This document shows positions 13,401-25,481 of a stretch of 64,000 nucleotides of DNA, one piece after another. Source of the DNA: Corylus avellana (Eukaryota > Streptophyta > Magnoliopsida > Fagales > Betulaceae). How positions within the stretch are numbered: the first letter of the stretch is position 1; each line of letters starts with the position of its first letter. Both the position numbers and the translations under genes were made by a program. Where the stretch lies: positions 20,287,584 to 20,351,583 of the forward strand of contig NC_081549.1 in assembly GCF_901000735.1 (NCBI RefSeq), read 5' to 3'. The notes beneath the pieces are model-generated. The model ran no database searches. It worked only from the letters and a program-made list of their open reading frames with translations, and had not been told where the DNA came from.

Positions 13401-15516
13401 TTTTACTGCCCCAATAATATCCCGGGATTAGGCATCTTACTTGTGTCCGAGTTGGTCCTAGCCATTGGTTGCAGTGGTTCTTTAATTTGGTTGGCTGCTG
13501 GAGAAACCAAGTACACTAAAGAATGAAGTGGAACAAACATAAATATAATAAGAAATACAAAATAGCAAGTTAATGGACCATCTAATATGTCAGTGACTCC
13601 TTTTAGATTTATGCATTCGAATGATGGTTGGTAGCCGAAGATCCATGTTCGGCGCATTTCTTACCATACTTCATGAGTTGGGTCACAGATTTCCCTTCTT
13701 TTCAACAAGTAATAGATTCGTTGAGCTCCAAACACCACAGAAACCTCTAAAAGGTCTGTTCAAACCTTCTATCTTTTTATTTTTTTTTTAATTTTTTCCT
13801 GTTCAAACCTTCTATTGATTTGGTTACCACTGTAACAATAGCCGTCAGCATGGTTAATTTCATTGTGTACTGCTGCTGGTTATGCACTCCCTTAGTTTAG
13901 GTAAAGTACTCCTTTGGGGCAAGAGTAAGATAAAAGATTACATAATGAGGGTTCTCTTTTCAAAAATGAAGTTGATATTTCACGACAGGTTTTGGTGCGT
14001 TTCGTTTTGATGTGAGATGTTGTAGGCTTCAAAAAAAGAAAGAAGGTTGTAGGCTGTAGCTGCAGAAGGCAGATGTAAATAGTACTAAATACTGTACCCC
14101 TGCTGACGTCCATCAGCTATGGCTTTTATATACCTTTTTTTCTTTGCTTTTCTTTCTTTGCTTTTTTTTTATTTTTTATTTTTTTTAAGGAAACCATGTC
14201 ACATTAGCTTTTGATTGATAGTTGATACAAAGGTGATGTTATAACATTAATCTTTCACAAATATTCAATAAATGTAACGTAGCAGAGTAATTCTCTTCAT
14301 CATTCCCCTCTTTTATCACCCAAAAGTTTATATGACGTGGTCTCTCAACCAAAAATTAATTTTTATGCATCAAATGTTATAGAAGATCACGTGGCGATGG
14401 ATAATGATGTATTATAGTATTGCTCAATGTAGCGTTGAATTAGCCATTGTTACAAAAAATAAAAAATCCAATGACTAATAGACCTTGTTACTTCAATTTT
14501 GTAAAATATTTGTGAGGTCTTTGTATAGTATATACTCTTGCATTACATTTTCAATTTTGTGCTGGGGATGCAAAGTGAATCAGTCATTGGAAAGGTTATG
14601 GTTCATATTAGATTTTACGAATAATGCTGCTCATCACACTCATGTGACACGGTTAACGTATTATGTTTGAAGTAGTTTTTCACGTCAGTTACTTAAAAAT
14701 AATAAAAGAAATGCCACTTTAAAAAAACAAAAAAAGATAAAATGAAAGCCAATTAATTCATCATGTCAACCAATGTGATATGAATGTAAGAAATAGTCAT
14801 GAAGAGTAACATTACTCTTGATTTTATAGATGAGTAATGCTACATACAAACCACACAAACATTCTGTAAATATTCTACAATATTAATGTCGTAAGATTTA
14901 GTAGTCATTGGATCGGCTATTGTTAAAAAAGAAAAAATTAAATGATTATTAAAATCCTTAAAATAAAATGTTTATATATAAATATGATATGTAACATTAT
15001 TTGTAGGTGTAAATGACGTGGCATCAAAATAATAATAATTTTTTTGTCTATTCCATTTGTACTGAAATATAGAGGAAGAAATCCTACCCGGCTACCCGTG
15101 TTGATCACTTTGCAGTTTGCACCAAACTAGCAAAACTGGAATAGGAAAGAAAAAAGTAACATCGTACACTGCGTTGTTTGTCACGCCTATTGGATTTTTT
15201 ATCTTTTCCTTTGTCTCATTGAAGTCTTTCCAAAGTCTTTTTTTGAAATAATAACCATATAAAATAAACAGCTGCAAGTTGTTTAACAATGGCACTATGG
15301 CAGTGACGATGACGATGATAACAATAATATTGAATACAAAGTACTCCACATTACAATTCCACAATACCCACCAGGAATACTCATGCAAATACAGACTTGA
15401 ATTAGATTCTCACATCCAAACAGAGAAAAGAACATTACAATTATATATGTACAAACGACACTGAAAAGACAACATATTCTTTTGAGAGAAGACACGTGGG
15501 GGGCATCGACATAAAA
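13401..15516. other. Intergenic region between PAS1 and the copper transporter
   Basis: Holds the 3' UTR of PAS1 and, near 15.3-15.5 kb, the 3' UTR of the minus-strand COPT gene. T-rich runs occur at 13775-13790 and 14150-14190. One candidate short MITE (14831-15003) is listed separately. No other gene is recognisable. Confidence 0.6.
14831..15003. mobile_element. Candidate short MITE
   Basis: The left end (GAGTAATGCTACATAC) and the reverse complement of the right end (AATAATGTTACATATC) match at most positions, giving imperfect terminal inverted repeats of about 16 bases around 170 bases of AT-rich non-coding DNA. The superfamily is undetermined because no convincing target duplication was identified. 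Confidence 0.4.
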
Positions 15517-15984
15517 TCAAACTTTTCGAGTGATACCGGTGGGGGAGGTCAAGGTCTCCTCACGTCCGGCGGTGGCAAGAGCCCGAGCCTTGATAATAAA
15601 GAACCCAACGGCGTGGCCGGCCACGGCGGCGATGAAGATTCCAAGGTTGAAGGACATGACAGAGAGCATGACTAAGTAAGCGAAACCCATCCGAAAAGCG
15701 TAGACGGTAGCCTGAGTCAACCCGCCAAGAATCGGATTCGTGCCCGGCTTCACACCCGGCAAGATGGACAAGACCTCGACAGCGAGCGCTAGCAAAAAGA
15801 CGAAGAAAAGGGACAGCACGTACATGCCCAGCTTTTGGTCAGGCCACCCAGAGAATAGGACTATGGCAGCTTTACCCCAGTAAAAACTCATCTGCATCAT
15901 CATGTTCGTGCTACAACCCGACATGGAATCCGGAGGAGTCATTTCCATGTCCATGCCAGCACCATGATAATGTTCTTGAGACAT
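15517..15984 (-). CDS. COPT: COPT/Ctr-type high-affinity copper transporter
   Basis: Single exon, 155 aa, the usual length for plant COPT proteins. The short N-terminus has a Met cluster (MDMEM at 11-15) and the MMMQMSFYW block at 28-36 just before the membrane region. Three transmembrane segments lie at about 52-72, 91-112 and 114-132. The two Ctr hallmarks are present: MxxxM in TM2 (M106-M110, MLSVM) and GxxxG in TM3 (G123-G127, GHAVG). Ctr proteins form trimers importing Cu(I), with the TM2 methionines lining the pore. The C-terminus ends in TRKV without the Cys-Cys metal hand-off motif of many family members. The start follows a CT-rich leader. Two decayed relatives on the same strand lie downstream in the window, so this may be the surviving member of a local cluster. 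Whether it corresponds to COPT1/2/6 or another class cannot be settled by eye. Confidence 0.93.
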   Translation of the reverse strand: MSQEHYHGAGMDMEMTPPDSMSGCSTNMMMQMSFYWGKAAIVLFSGWPDQKLGMYVLSLFFVFLLALAVEVLSILPGVKPGTNPILGGLTQATVYAFRMGFAYLVMLSVMSFNLGIFIAAVAGHAVGFFIIKARALATAGREETLTSPTGITRKV

Positions 15985-16022
15985 TTCTCAGAGAAAGAGA
16001 GAGAGAGAGTTGGGAGAGAAAG
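15985..16022 (-). promoter_or_regulatory. CT-rich 5' leader of COPT
   Basis: Read on the minus strand, the 38 bases before the COPT start are almost pure pyrimidine with a (CT)n run, a common composition for plant 5' UTRs. No clear TATA box was picked out upstream. Confidence 0.45.
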
Positions 16023-16329
16023 GATGATTTGGCTCTGGGAAATGAAAGTCAGGATGATAATTATGTATATGTGGAGGAGCTAGAACCAATGACTTTGGAG
16101 GTGATGGCGAGGTCTGATCGAGAGGTGGATAGCCGTTTGACAGCTTTGATTAATTGTTCAATTTTTTTTTTTTTAAATATATTTTCTAGGCCTATTTATT
16201 ACGAGGGTTCAACGAAATTGGTAAAGGAAGTGTTTGAAGGGTTGTGAAGAGTGAAATTGACTGGACGGGCCTCTAGGAATTAATGAGTCTTTAATTGGTC
16301 TTTCACGGCCACGTAAACAAGCACGCTAG

Positions 16330-16679
16330 GAAAAGTCCAAAAAAGATAGTTTATATCATTCAATGGTATGACAGTCTTTACATGGGTAACTTTATATATA
16401 TAATATTCTCATATAAATTATGCACTAAAACAAAAGGCTTATTAACAAATATTAGCATGCGGGCTATGAATTTTGCTTTCATAAAGTAGTGATGTTAATT
16501 TGTTTATATATATATAACTCTTCATAAATATATTGTGATATTCAACCTTAAAAAAAAAGAAAAAGAAAAAAGGAAGTATATATAGTTGAAAAATTAGCAT
16601 GCATGTAACGGCAATTCATTTGGGCCAAAGTAAGTACGAGAGGTTATAAGTATGATTACTATATATAATCAAAAGATGT

Positions 16680-16716
<37 letters not shown>

Positions 16717-17307
16717 CGATCATGTGAGTGCTAATATATTATTAACAATATATCAAAATTTTCTTTATTTTTTCGATGGAGACGAAACGTTCTCCTTCGG
16801 AAGCTGATAAACAGAGAGGGCACTTCATATATATATATATATATAAAGGGACATCTGGACTTGGTCAAGGAAGTGAAAAATAATTTGAGAGACCAACCAG
16901 TTACTAATCAAAGATAAAAACAAAAAGAATTAAATGAATTGAAGTTCCACATTTTCGTGCCCGAAAAGGAATCCTCTCATGTTCATTTCATGTAAATGGG
17001 AGGATATAATTGTAATTTTACATTTTTTATTAAACAATTTTACTCTCCTATTTACATGGATTGGATCCTCTCCGGTTCAATGATCAATTAATCTCCGGTT
17101 TAATGATCAATTAACAGGAGATGATCCAAGTACTTGGTGCCCGGCCATTTGCCTTTTATCTTTGGGCATTTGCTTAAAATAAGCAAAATCTTTTAAAGCT
17201 ACGTTGTTATGGTTACTTCCTAGATACGTAATTTTTTGAGGGTTTTTCTTGGCGGAATGGAGTTAATTAAATTTTAAAGGATAGAAGACGAGAGCTTCCC
17301 CAATGTA

Positions 17308-17346
<39 letters not shown>

Positions 17347-18213
17347 TGGATCTGTTTTAAAATGATATAATTAGCAAGCGAAAAATAATTAGATTGACAT
17401 GCCATCGGACTCCAACAGATGCATCTAGCTCGATACTCGGAGACTGGGGGATTTGTGTCGATCTATATCCTCGAGTAAAACCAGGCCAACAATGAAACCT
17501 ATATAGTAACTGCCTATCGATTTCTCACGTTGGATTTTTGGACTTGTCTAGTTGTTGTTACTACGAGGATCCCCATCTCGCCTCCAACACTTCTTTCACA
17601 ATATATAACTAGTAACTGCCTACGTAACTCTAAAAAAAAAAATAATAATAATAAAATAAAATAAAACTTCACATGATTTGTATCCAAGTTGCAAGTTGCC
17701 TTAAAATACTGAACACGATTAAGGTGATTTCATTGTTAGTTAGTTGGAACAAACCTGCGGAGCAACAAAAGATAATAAGCTAGAAACACAATATTATATT
17801 TTGTCAACAATTTAGAATCCAAACACATCCATATCAATTACATTAGCATTTCATAAAAGGAAGATCGGACAATTTCTCAAAATGCGAGCCAGGCACACTA
17901 GACTTCCTAAAAGCACGACTCCCAAAGACCAAGAATCCCACCATGCATGCGTTCACCAACCGTTGCAAGAAATACGCCACCGTTGAACGACATCATGGCG
18001 AGCATATATGAGCATGTAGTCTGCCCTTGAGCGCACCGTATACAACATAGTCTAAACCAATCCTGCAACGATGTTGTTTGTCCTTGGCTTTATGACTTTG
18101 CAGTGGGAGCCACTCGATGAGCACGACGATAGCGAAGACAAAGACCAAGGTCAGAGCATACATTGCGTGGCTCGTCCCTGACAAAAGAGGACCTCGATTT
18201 TACAGCCCCAAAA
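16330..18213. repeat. Segmental duplication unit 1 (contains COPT pseudogene 1)
   Basis: This stretch aligns by eye, in the same orientation, with about 30670-32740. Shared landmarks include the CAATGGTA region (16362 / 30715), CTCTTCATAAATATATTG (16518 / 31187), the CATGGCCGATCATGT block, the GAGAGGGCACTTCATATATA run, the GTGCCCGGCC block and the COPT-like tail. Unit 1 carries longer (TA)n tracts at 16684-16712 and 17310-17341; unit 2 carries a MITE that unit 1 lacks. The unit ends at an assembly gap. Confidence 0.85.
17845..18213 (-). pseudogene. COPT-like copper transporter pseudogene 1 (truncated by gap)
   Basis: On the minus strand pieces of a COPT protein can be read in different frames: EVLF after a degraded Met block, then MYALTLVFVFAIVVLIEWLP (the TM1 region), then VVYGALKGRL, and a GFLVFGS-like TM3 remnant. 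Frameshifts and an in-frame stop break the frame, and the MxxxM motif is not preserved. The N-terminal region falls in the N gap starting at 18214. It is the duplicate of the pseudogene at 32369-32827. Confidence 0.8.
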
Positions 18214-18313
18214 NNNNNNNNNNNNNNNNNNNNNNNNNNNNNNNNNNNNNNNNNNNNNNNNNNNNNNNNNNNNNNNNNNNNNNNNNNNNNNNNNNNNNNN
18301 NNNNNNNNNNNNN
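18214..18313. other. Assembly gap (100 N)
   Basis: Exactly 100 N, a placeholder length. It removes the 5' end of COPT pseudogene 1. Confidence 0.99.
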
Positions 18314-19057
18314 TTTTATAATAATTATAATAATAAAATATTATATTTTATTATTTTAAAATATCAAATCATCACGCCGGGCGTGATGTTTAACATCACC
18401 CTTTTTCTTTATAATAGCATCTAATAACAAAAGACACGTGGTTGAGGAATTTTCCGACCCAAATCCAACATTTTGTAAAGTTCTTTATATTTCTAGAATG
18501 TATTTGAATGCGTATTTGATATGTGGTTGAGGAATGAAATGAATATGTGTTTATTGATAGTTCTCTATAAGATGGTTGTATATGTGGATGATTCATGAGA
18601 TGGATAGAATGAAGAAATGGTAGTTTATGAACGAAATACGTATTGAATATTGAATTAAGTAATTGGAGGAACTTGAGTCTAATGAATTACAAATTTTCTT
18701 GAGACCTTTATCATCTGAATTCCTTTTATAACGGCCCACTCCAACTATTAACAACTCTAGCCCTATTCGCTTATTTATTACTCCGCTAAGCTCAAAGCCC
18801 AAGTGACATGCATTGTATCTCGCATTAATATTGCAAGTGCAATATATATATATATATATACTTAAAAGATGTATAAAAAAGTGGCAAAGCGGTCTGAACA
18901 GTAACTTTTATTTGATAAGTGGTAAATTACAATTATACCCTTCATTATTTGACTGATCCTTTCAATTGGTGACGGATAAATGATTTTATTTCGGTTTGTT
19001 TTGTCTTTTCATCCAAAATCTGCACTAGCTTCTAGAATGTAAACTCACGCTCGATTT
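18314..19057. other. AT-rich intergenic region, no gene seen
   Basis: Begins with an AT-only stretch next to the gap, followed by unrecognised sequence with a short (TA)n at 18841-18860. No coding signal. Confidence 0.5.
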
Positions 19058-19820
19058 TTGTTTTTTCTGTTGTCCTTCATATTCAGTCTTCTTCCCTTGT
19101 TTCGTCCTCTCCCTTTTCTTCTGAGCAGCCACGCCGAGACAGAGAGAGAGAGACGATCTAAGAGAAAGAGAAAGAGAGAGACTCGGGCGCAGAGAAGAGA
19201 GAGAGAGAGAGAAAACACAAGTCTGATAGAGAGAGTTGAGAGATAGAGTTTTCGAGTCTGAGGTGTTGATCAGTTGATGGCTGCTGGTGCCATCCCATAG
19301 CAGCTCTAGCCACCGATCGACGAATGAGAGGAAAACCAGTGTGTAGGAAGAAAGCTCGAGACAAGGTAAGGATTTTTCCCCTTTAATTGTTCTGATTTGA
19401 GATGTAAATTTAGGGTTTATATGGAGATTTACATTGTAGTTTAAATTAAGTTGATTTATAAAGGTTTGGAGGTTATGCTTGCTGTCGGACGATTATTGTT
19501 GGTATCGACGGGGTGTTTAAGAAAAGATTACATTTTTTTTTTTTTTTTCCCATAGTTCACGTTTTTTCTTGCTTAATATTTCAACTTTTGGCCTCTCTTT
19601 CTGAGTAATTTATTGTCTCGTTGATTTTGGTCTTTGGGTTTTTGACTCCCTTGACTAGTTTTTTTTAGAGTTTATGGTGGAATTTTTTGCAATTCCAAAC
19701 TTTGTGGAGTTGTTAATTACAACTCTTTCCCCACAGTTATCCCTTGTTCGGCTCAAGCTTAGTGAGAAAGAGATTAGCCGATAGAGGAGAAGAACAATGA
19801 GACATGATTCAGCTAGAATG
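19058..19820 (+). other. Possible 5' end of a transcription unit (unidentified)
   Basis: A CT-rich then GA-rich block (19100-19245) resembles a plant leader. A short ORF starts at 19324 (MRGKPVCRKKARDK) and meets a good donor (AAG|GTAAGG at 19366). An acceptor at about 19737 (CCCCACAG) would join it in phase to LSLVRLKLSEKEISR and a stop, making a basic peptide of about 29 residues. No downstream exons or known protein family could be recognised. It may be a non-coding RNA, a uORF-bearing leader of a lost gene, or chance. Confidence 0.25.
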
Positions 19821-19869
19821 GTAATGTTAAAGTATAAAACATATGTGAAACTTTTTTTGTTCTCCAGAG

Positions 19870-19996
19870 TTCAAGTTTCTTCTTTTTGTATTTCAATTTT
19901 GTTTTGGGTTTGATTTGTTGGGTGTGCGGATAAGGTTTCTTCCTTTTGTATTTCAATTTTGTTTTAGGTTTGATTTGTTGGTATGCGGATAAGGTT
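19870..19996. repeat. Tandem duplication of about 63 bp (two copies)
   Basis: Two adjacent copies share GTATTTCAATTTTGTTTT, GGTTTGATTTGTTGG and GCGGATAAGGTT in order, with a few differences. Confidence 0.8.
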
Positions 19997-20397
19997 CCGA
20001 ACATCACAAATGTTGGTTCTGTTTTTAATTTTTAATTTTTTTCCTGTTTTCTTTGGCATGATGTGTTTTGATTTTGGTATGTAAGATTGGATCTTTTAGC
20101 AATTTGGTTGTAATTGGTCTGATTTGTTGTAAATTTATCTAAAATAAATGCTTTTGTTGATCTGGGTCTCGTGAGGACATCATTTTCAGACCTGTTCTGT
20201 TCATGTAATGTTTTTCTAATGCATGTTATGAGGGATGGAGGTTTGCAATCTAAATGAATTGGTGTATGCTTCTTTTGTTTTTATTGGCAATTCCTCTATT
20301 CACATTTGTTTTGTTGGGAATTTTGAGTTTCTCATCAGGGTCCTCATTTCTGTTGTTAATAATTGATTTCTATGTCAACACAAGGCACATCAGCCTT

Positions 20398-20657
20398 GTT
20401 TGTTAACCCCCTCCCCTTCCCCTGTTACTGGTCATGAGTTATGTTAAAAGAATGAGAATAATGTTTGGTATAGAAAAGTGAAAAAGTGAAATTGAAAAAT
20501 AGAAAAGTTTTGCTTTGTAGTGATTTTTTTGTTTGAATAGTAGTAACAAGTGAATGATGTAATATAAAAAGTGAAAAAAGTGAGAATATTTTGATGTTGA
20601 TTTTTTTGGAAAAAGGAAGTGAATAGTATTGAGGGGAGGGGAAAGTGTTTAACAAAC
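20398..20657. mobile_element. Candidate MITE, 260 bp
   Basis: The left end GTTTGTTAACCCCCTCCCC and the reverse complement of the right end (GTTTGTTAAACACTTTCCCC) form imperfect terminal inverted repeats. The interior is non-coding and rich in AAAAGTGA motifs. The target duplication is unclear, so the superfamily is not assigned. Confidence 0.45.
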
Positions 20658-22270
20658 ATAGCCGTCATTTTATAGCCTTCTTCTTTGACCTGGATATGTT
20701 TGACACCCTATATGATTTAGTTTTGGTTTATGTCATGGTGATGGTACGCTATCATGGTGTTTTTGAGCCTATTAATATAACCAACGATGCACTGGGCAGG
20801 TTTAAAAGAAGAGAACATTCGTGGACATATTGCATTGCAATGGCACACACTTTATTATCTTTGTCAAGCACTCATGTCAAGTAACTCATTTCTTAATTAT
20901 ATTGTCATAGCACATTGACTTGTGTCTGGCTTGATAAACGCAATTTGTTTCTATTTGTAAGTGAATTTTCTTCTACAATTGAATTGTTGGATTGTTCACT
21001 TATCAGCTTCCACTTTCCTTGGTAGGCTTGATTCTTTCCCACATTGGTTTGATATCTTCGTTGTAGATGAGTCGTCCTCATGGTCCGTGTGAGCTATGAT
21101 ATCTTGATATAGACGAATTTTGATACAGAAAATCAAATATTTTCTATTCTTGTTGAATTTTTAATGCAAGTATTAAAACAATATCAATCATAAAAAATCG
21201 TTTGTGTTAAATATTCACTCTTACTTAGTTGGGTTTCTTTATTATTAATTTCTCTTATAATTATTCGTTAGTGGTTGAGTTCAAATTGTGTCTGTGCTAT
21301 TTGGATTTTGATTTTTGGTTGTTTTCTAGCATTAGACCATCTTTAGCAACTCTCATGTATAATAATCTTTTTTTTATTCTCTTTATCATAAATAAATGTA
21401 TTATTTATATGTTTTATTCTACTTTTTTTTTTCTAGGTTCACATAAAATTTTTAAGTCTCCAATCATTATTGGCCATATCATCTCCATTGGCTTTGTTAC
21501 CTTTTAAGGTAAATTTACTTAAAGCCTCTTTTATAATTAGTAATCCTTGTTTTTGCTGTTTTAGTTTGAACTTGAATTTTCTACAAACCCTATGATCTCT
21601 GTTTGATTTTTTTTCTTTCTCTTTAGTGTGAAATGTTAATCAATGATCGTTTTGGTAGTCTTCAGCGACAAAGGAGAGCGACTTGCCTATGAGCCCTCAA
21701 TTATTTCTCTAACATGTGATTATTGTAATGTGATTGTGAATCTTAGGATCTAGCTTTAATTGAAAGCGCAGGCTTGATTATTGTTTCGATTAAATATACG
21801 AGAACTCAAAGTAGGGGAATACGTGTAGCTGATTTTTGCTAATGACTTGGCTTATCCATTGTGCTTGTTTCTTTTGTTTCGTTAGATGTTTAATTTAGGG
21901 TTTGATTTGGTATTTGTGTAGAGTATTGGTTTGATTTGGTATTTGTGTAGAGTATTATTATCTTATTACAGAGTGTAGGGATAAATAGAAAGACCTGCTG
22001 GCCCTTTGTGGCCATTATGGAATAATTTTAGTGTTGAATGATGGTGATCTCTTAGCTTCTGGGTATTCTTATTCCCAAGACAAGCTACCTTATTGCGATT
22101 TCAAAATGATTTCCAACTTGGTGCGCTGAGTAATAATGTGCTCTCCTAGCTGCTAACATGTCCATTTTAAAATGTCGAAATTATTGGTGAGTTGTTAATA
22201 GTAAAGGGAGGAGAAGTGGAGGAAGAGGGAAGAACGGGGAGGCCGTTCTTCGTCCAAGGCAGAAGCAAGG
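20658..22270. other. Intergenic region, no gene seen
   Basis: AT-rich, no convincing ORF or domain on either strand. A 30-bp tandem pair at 21897-21957 (core GATTTGGTATTTGTGTAGAG) is the only structure noted. Confidence 0.5.
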
Positions 22271-22517
22271 TTGGGAGATTGGTTTTCTCTTAGGCTAGGA
22301 AAGAGACGCTCTCCTTAAGTTGAAAGCAAGCTCATCTAAGGGTAATGTTTTTTAGCATCTTTTAAGAGAAAGGAAAAGAAAAAGACACTTCTGCCTATAT
22401 ATATTATATCTAGCCTTGTCTTCAAAAGGACAAATAGAGCAAATAGCCCATATGCTCTCTCCCTTTTGAAGCTAATACTCTCCATTCTTAGAACTCTCTC
22501 CTACTATTCACACCTCT

Positions 22518-22552
<35 letters not shown>

Positions 22553-24928
22553 TGTTTGAGAGAGAATATTTAGTAGGTGAGAGTGAAGGTTTTATTTTGT
22601 ATCACTCAGTTTCAACTCTCTAATCTGTTTATTATTTGAAGGGAAAAAATGGAGATAGAGGAGGAAAATATTGTTCCACCTAATGAGCCTGAGATCAGGT
22701 ACATGGAGATATAGGAGTAGAATATTGTTCCACTTGATGAGCCTAAGATCAAGTATATAGGAGTTAAAGCCGTAGCCTTTATCATCTGTAAGATAGAGAA
22801 TGAGAGTGCTCTAGTTTTTTGACTTACACTCTTCTTTTTCTTTTTGTTTTAATCTTAAAACATAGAGAAAAAGATTGCAAGCAATGAAGCATGTGAGAAG
22901 CTTGGTACAATTGGATTTTTAGCAAACTTCACGCTTAATTTGACCACCTTCTTCAACATGAAGGTCGTGACACTTACAACAATCATTAACATCTTCAACG
23001 GCACAACAAACATAGTGCCCTTGTTAGGTGCCTTCCCCTCCAATTCTTAATTTGGATGTTACAAGACCTTGGCCATTGCTTCCGTGTCCTCTCCTTTGGT
23101 ACCCCTTGCTCATAATTAATATGAATCCATTGATTTACACTATGACAATTGTCATAACCCTTTAAATTTGGATAATTTTTCTAATTTTTAGATCGGGTTT
23201 CCCATGTGTCATTTCAATTTTAGATCAAGGATCTCAAAATTGTATGTATATCTAATGTCCCCTCAACATGTTCTTCGTTACATATCTACAACAATCAATA
23301 AATTCATGCTAATTTTTTCCTTTCCTGGGTATGATAGGACTAATGTTAATAGCGGCAATTTTTGAATTGCACCCTCCACAGTGTGACAATAGCACGTGTT
23401 AGGCCAACGGCTTGGCAATTGGCTGTCATGCTAGTCAGACTCAGTTTCCTAGTTGTTCGAGCTGGAGGTATTTGTCCATGTAACCTAACCTTTGGTCATG
23501 ACCATTTCAATCTGATGATCGAATCCGACAAGAGGGGCATTAATAGTTTTTTCAATTGGTATTATTTTAGCTTCACATTTGTCGTGATTGTATCAGTGAC
23601 GTTCATGACGCATGTGCAGAGTAAGAATTGGGTGATTGGGTTAACCATTCTTGCGTTTCTTGTGCTCATTTTATGTGCATTATTTATTTTGGGTTCAAGG
23701 TTTTATGTTAAGGTAAAACCCTAGGGAAGTCCCCTAGTTAGTATTGTACAAGTTGTGGTGGTTGCCACTAGGAAGCGTCGATTAAAGTTGCTTGAGAATA
23801 GACTATTTAACCTTTACAACTACTTGCCCAACTGTTCCAACAACTTCAAACTACCATGCACATGTTAGTTTAGGTAAGTGTATTCCACAATTTATGTTAA
23901 TTTTTTTAAAAAAATATTTGAGTGATCTAATCTTAAGTGATCATGGCCTCATGTTCCTTGACAAGACTGCAATCCTTACTGTAGAAGACCAAATTAATTT
24001 TGAGATTGGCTTCCAACCCATGGAAACTATGTAGCATACTACAAGTTGAAGAATTGAAATGTATAGCAAGATTAATTCCTATTTTGGGCATCAAACATTG
24101 TTTTCCATCTTGTTAAAGCCCAACAACAAACCTATGTAGTTTTCCAAGATTTTTATTCCAATAGACGCCTTGGCAAAAGCGGATTTGAGGTGCCTCCAGA
24201 TGTAGTCTTTTTCATGGTAATCCTTGCTATGTGATTTTCAATCTACGACTGAGTCGTGGTTTCTTTCCTTCAAAATGTTACTGGCAAAGAAGGGGACATC
24301 ACACTTCTCCAAACAATTGGCATCGGAATCGTTCTCTCAATATTGACTATGGTCGTTTCTAGTTTGGTTGAAGTGTGAAGAAGCTTAGCTCATTATCTTA
24401 TGATGCCAATACAAAAAGGAGGTGTCATATCATCTATGTCTGGCTTATGGCTAATCCCTAGCTTGCACTTGTTGGGCTGTGTGAGGCTTTCAACTTCATT
24501 GGCCAAATTGAACTTTATTATAAGGAGCTTCCAAAGAACATGAGGAGCTTTGTTGGGGCTTTCTTCTCTTGTAGTGTAGCCTTCTCGAATTTTCTAAGCG
24601 GGATTTTTGTTTCAGTCGTTCATAAGATCAAGCTTGAGTGATCGGACTGGATATTGGTTGCCGGAAGATCTTAACAATGGGAGATTGAAATACTTTTATT
24701 ACATGATCGCTGCTCTTGGGGTCACCTCAACTTTGGATGCTTTTTGGTGTGTGCTAAGTAGTATAGATATAAAAAGAATGATGTAAACGCTAGGATTTAG
24801 GAAGGTCGATAAAGAACGGAGAAGATCAAATACTATTAAGCAGATGATTGTTGAACAAGAATGTCTTTGAGAATTTTTGAAGATGGTGATGCAAACTTGA
24901 AAATCAACTTGTTTTCTGATCTTGTAAT
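22271..24928 (+). repeat. Left arm of NPF palindrome
   Basis: Reads as the reverse complement of 28120-25482. Shared landmarks include the GGTTTTCTCTT end, TTAAGTTGAAAGCAAGCTCAT, a (TA)n tract (22521-22549 against 27775-27803), the NPF coding fragments, and the inner end AAAATCAACTTGTTTT. Substitutions and indels are frequent, so the duplication is not recent. The arm is about 2.66 kb. Confidence 0.92.
22649..24800 (+). pseudogene. NPF (NRT1/PTR family) transporter pseudogene, left arm
   Basis: Starts at ATG 22649 (MEIEEENIVPPNEPEIRY) and quickly meets a stop in the second copy of this N-terminal repeat. Further on one can read EKLGTIGFLANFTLN and IINIFNGTTNIVPLLGAF (22880-23040), GINSFFNWYYFSFTFVVIV and GLTILAFLVLILCALFILGS (23530-23720), [14 protein letters not shown], and a C-terminal part ELYYKELPKNMRSFVGAFF with FLSGIFVSVVHKI. 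These are landmarks of 12-TM NPF proteins, closest in style to subfamily NPF2. Introns seem to have been present. Several stops and frameshifts prevent function. NPF proteins are proton-coupled importers or exporters of nitrate, hormones or glucosides; the substrate here cannot be inferred. Confidence 0.88.
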
Positions 24929-25481
24929 TAGGGGTGGGTATCGGTTCGGTTCGGTAAAGCCATTATCGATCGGTTAACCAAAATTGTCGGTTAAATCGGT
25001 TAATTCACTGATTTTATTTCGATAACAAATATTTCAAAATTTTTGGTTAATTTTGGTAATCGGTTAATTGCGGTCGGTTAATCGGTTAACTATGAACTTT
25101 TTTAATTGGGCCAATGCTATTTTTAAATGGACAAAAAATTAGTTATTTTGGGAGCCCAAATTGGTGTTTTATTTTTTTGGGCTAAAATAACTTATTGAAC
25201 ATAAGATGCAAACAATTAGATTATAAAATGTAAAAAATTTACCAAATACTTTCAACAAAAATCACTCCTCTAAGTCCATTTGTCAAAAGCCTTGATTTGT
25301 GTCAAATTTTGCGGTTTGGTTAACCGACAACAAAAATTTTATACCGATTAGCTGAACCGATGTCGGTATAAAAAATTCATATTGATTTTTGTCTCGCATG
25401 AGTTAGTTGATGGTTAATTTCGGTTCGGTCGTAATCGATAAGCGGTCGGTAATTGGTAGGCCGTTCATTTTCCCACCCCTA
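24929..25481. mobile_element. Non-autonomous hAT-like DNA transposon, 553 bp
   Basis: Terminal inverted repeats TAGGGGTGGG and CCCACCCCTA are perfect for 10 bases, and the element is flanked by an exact 8-bp target duplication CTTGTAAT (24921-24928 and 25482-25489), the hAT signature. Subterminal regions carry many copies of CGGTTAA / GGTTCGGT in both orientations, typical of hAT transposase-binding arrays. There is no transposase ORF, so mobilisation would need a partner in trans. It sits in the spacer of the NPF palindrome. Confidence 0.92.

Noticed and set aside
12973..13431. 152-aa plus-strand ORF extending PAS1 exon 19
   Set aside because: It reads through the intron in a different frame from exon 20; the spliced PAS1 frame is consistent over all exons.
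22855..23043. Minus-strand ORF in the left NPF arm (62 aa)
   Set aside because: Antisense shadow of the NPF EKLGTIGFLANF region.
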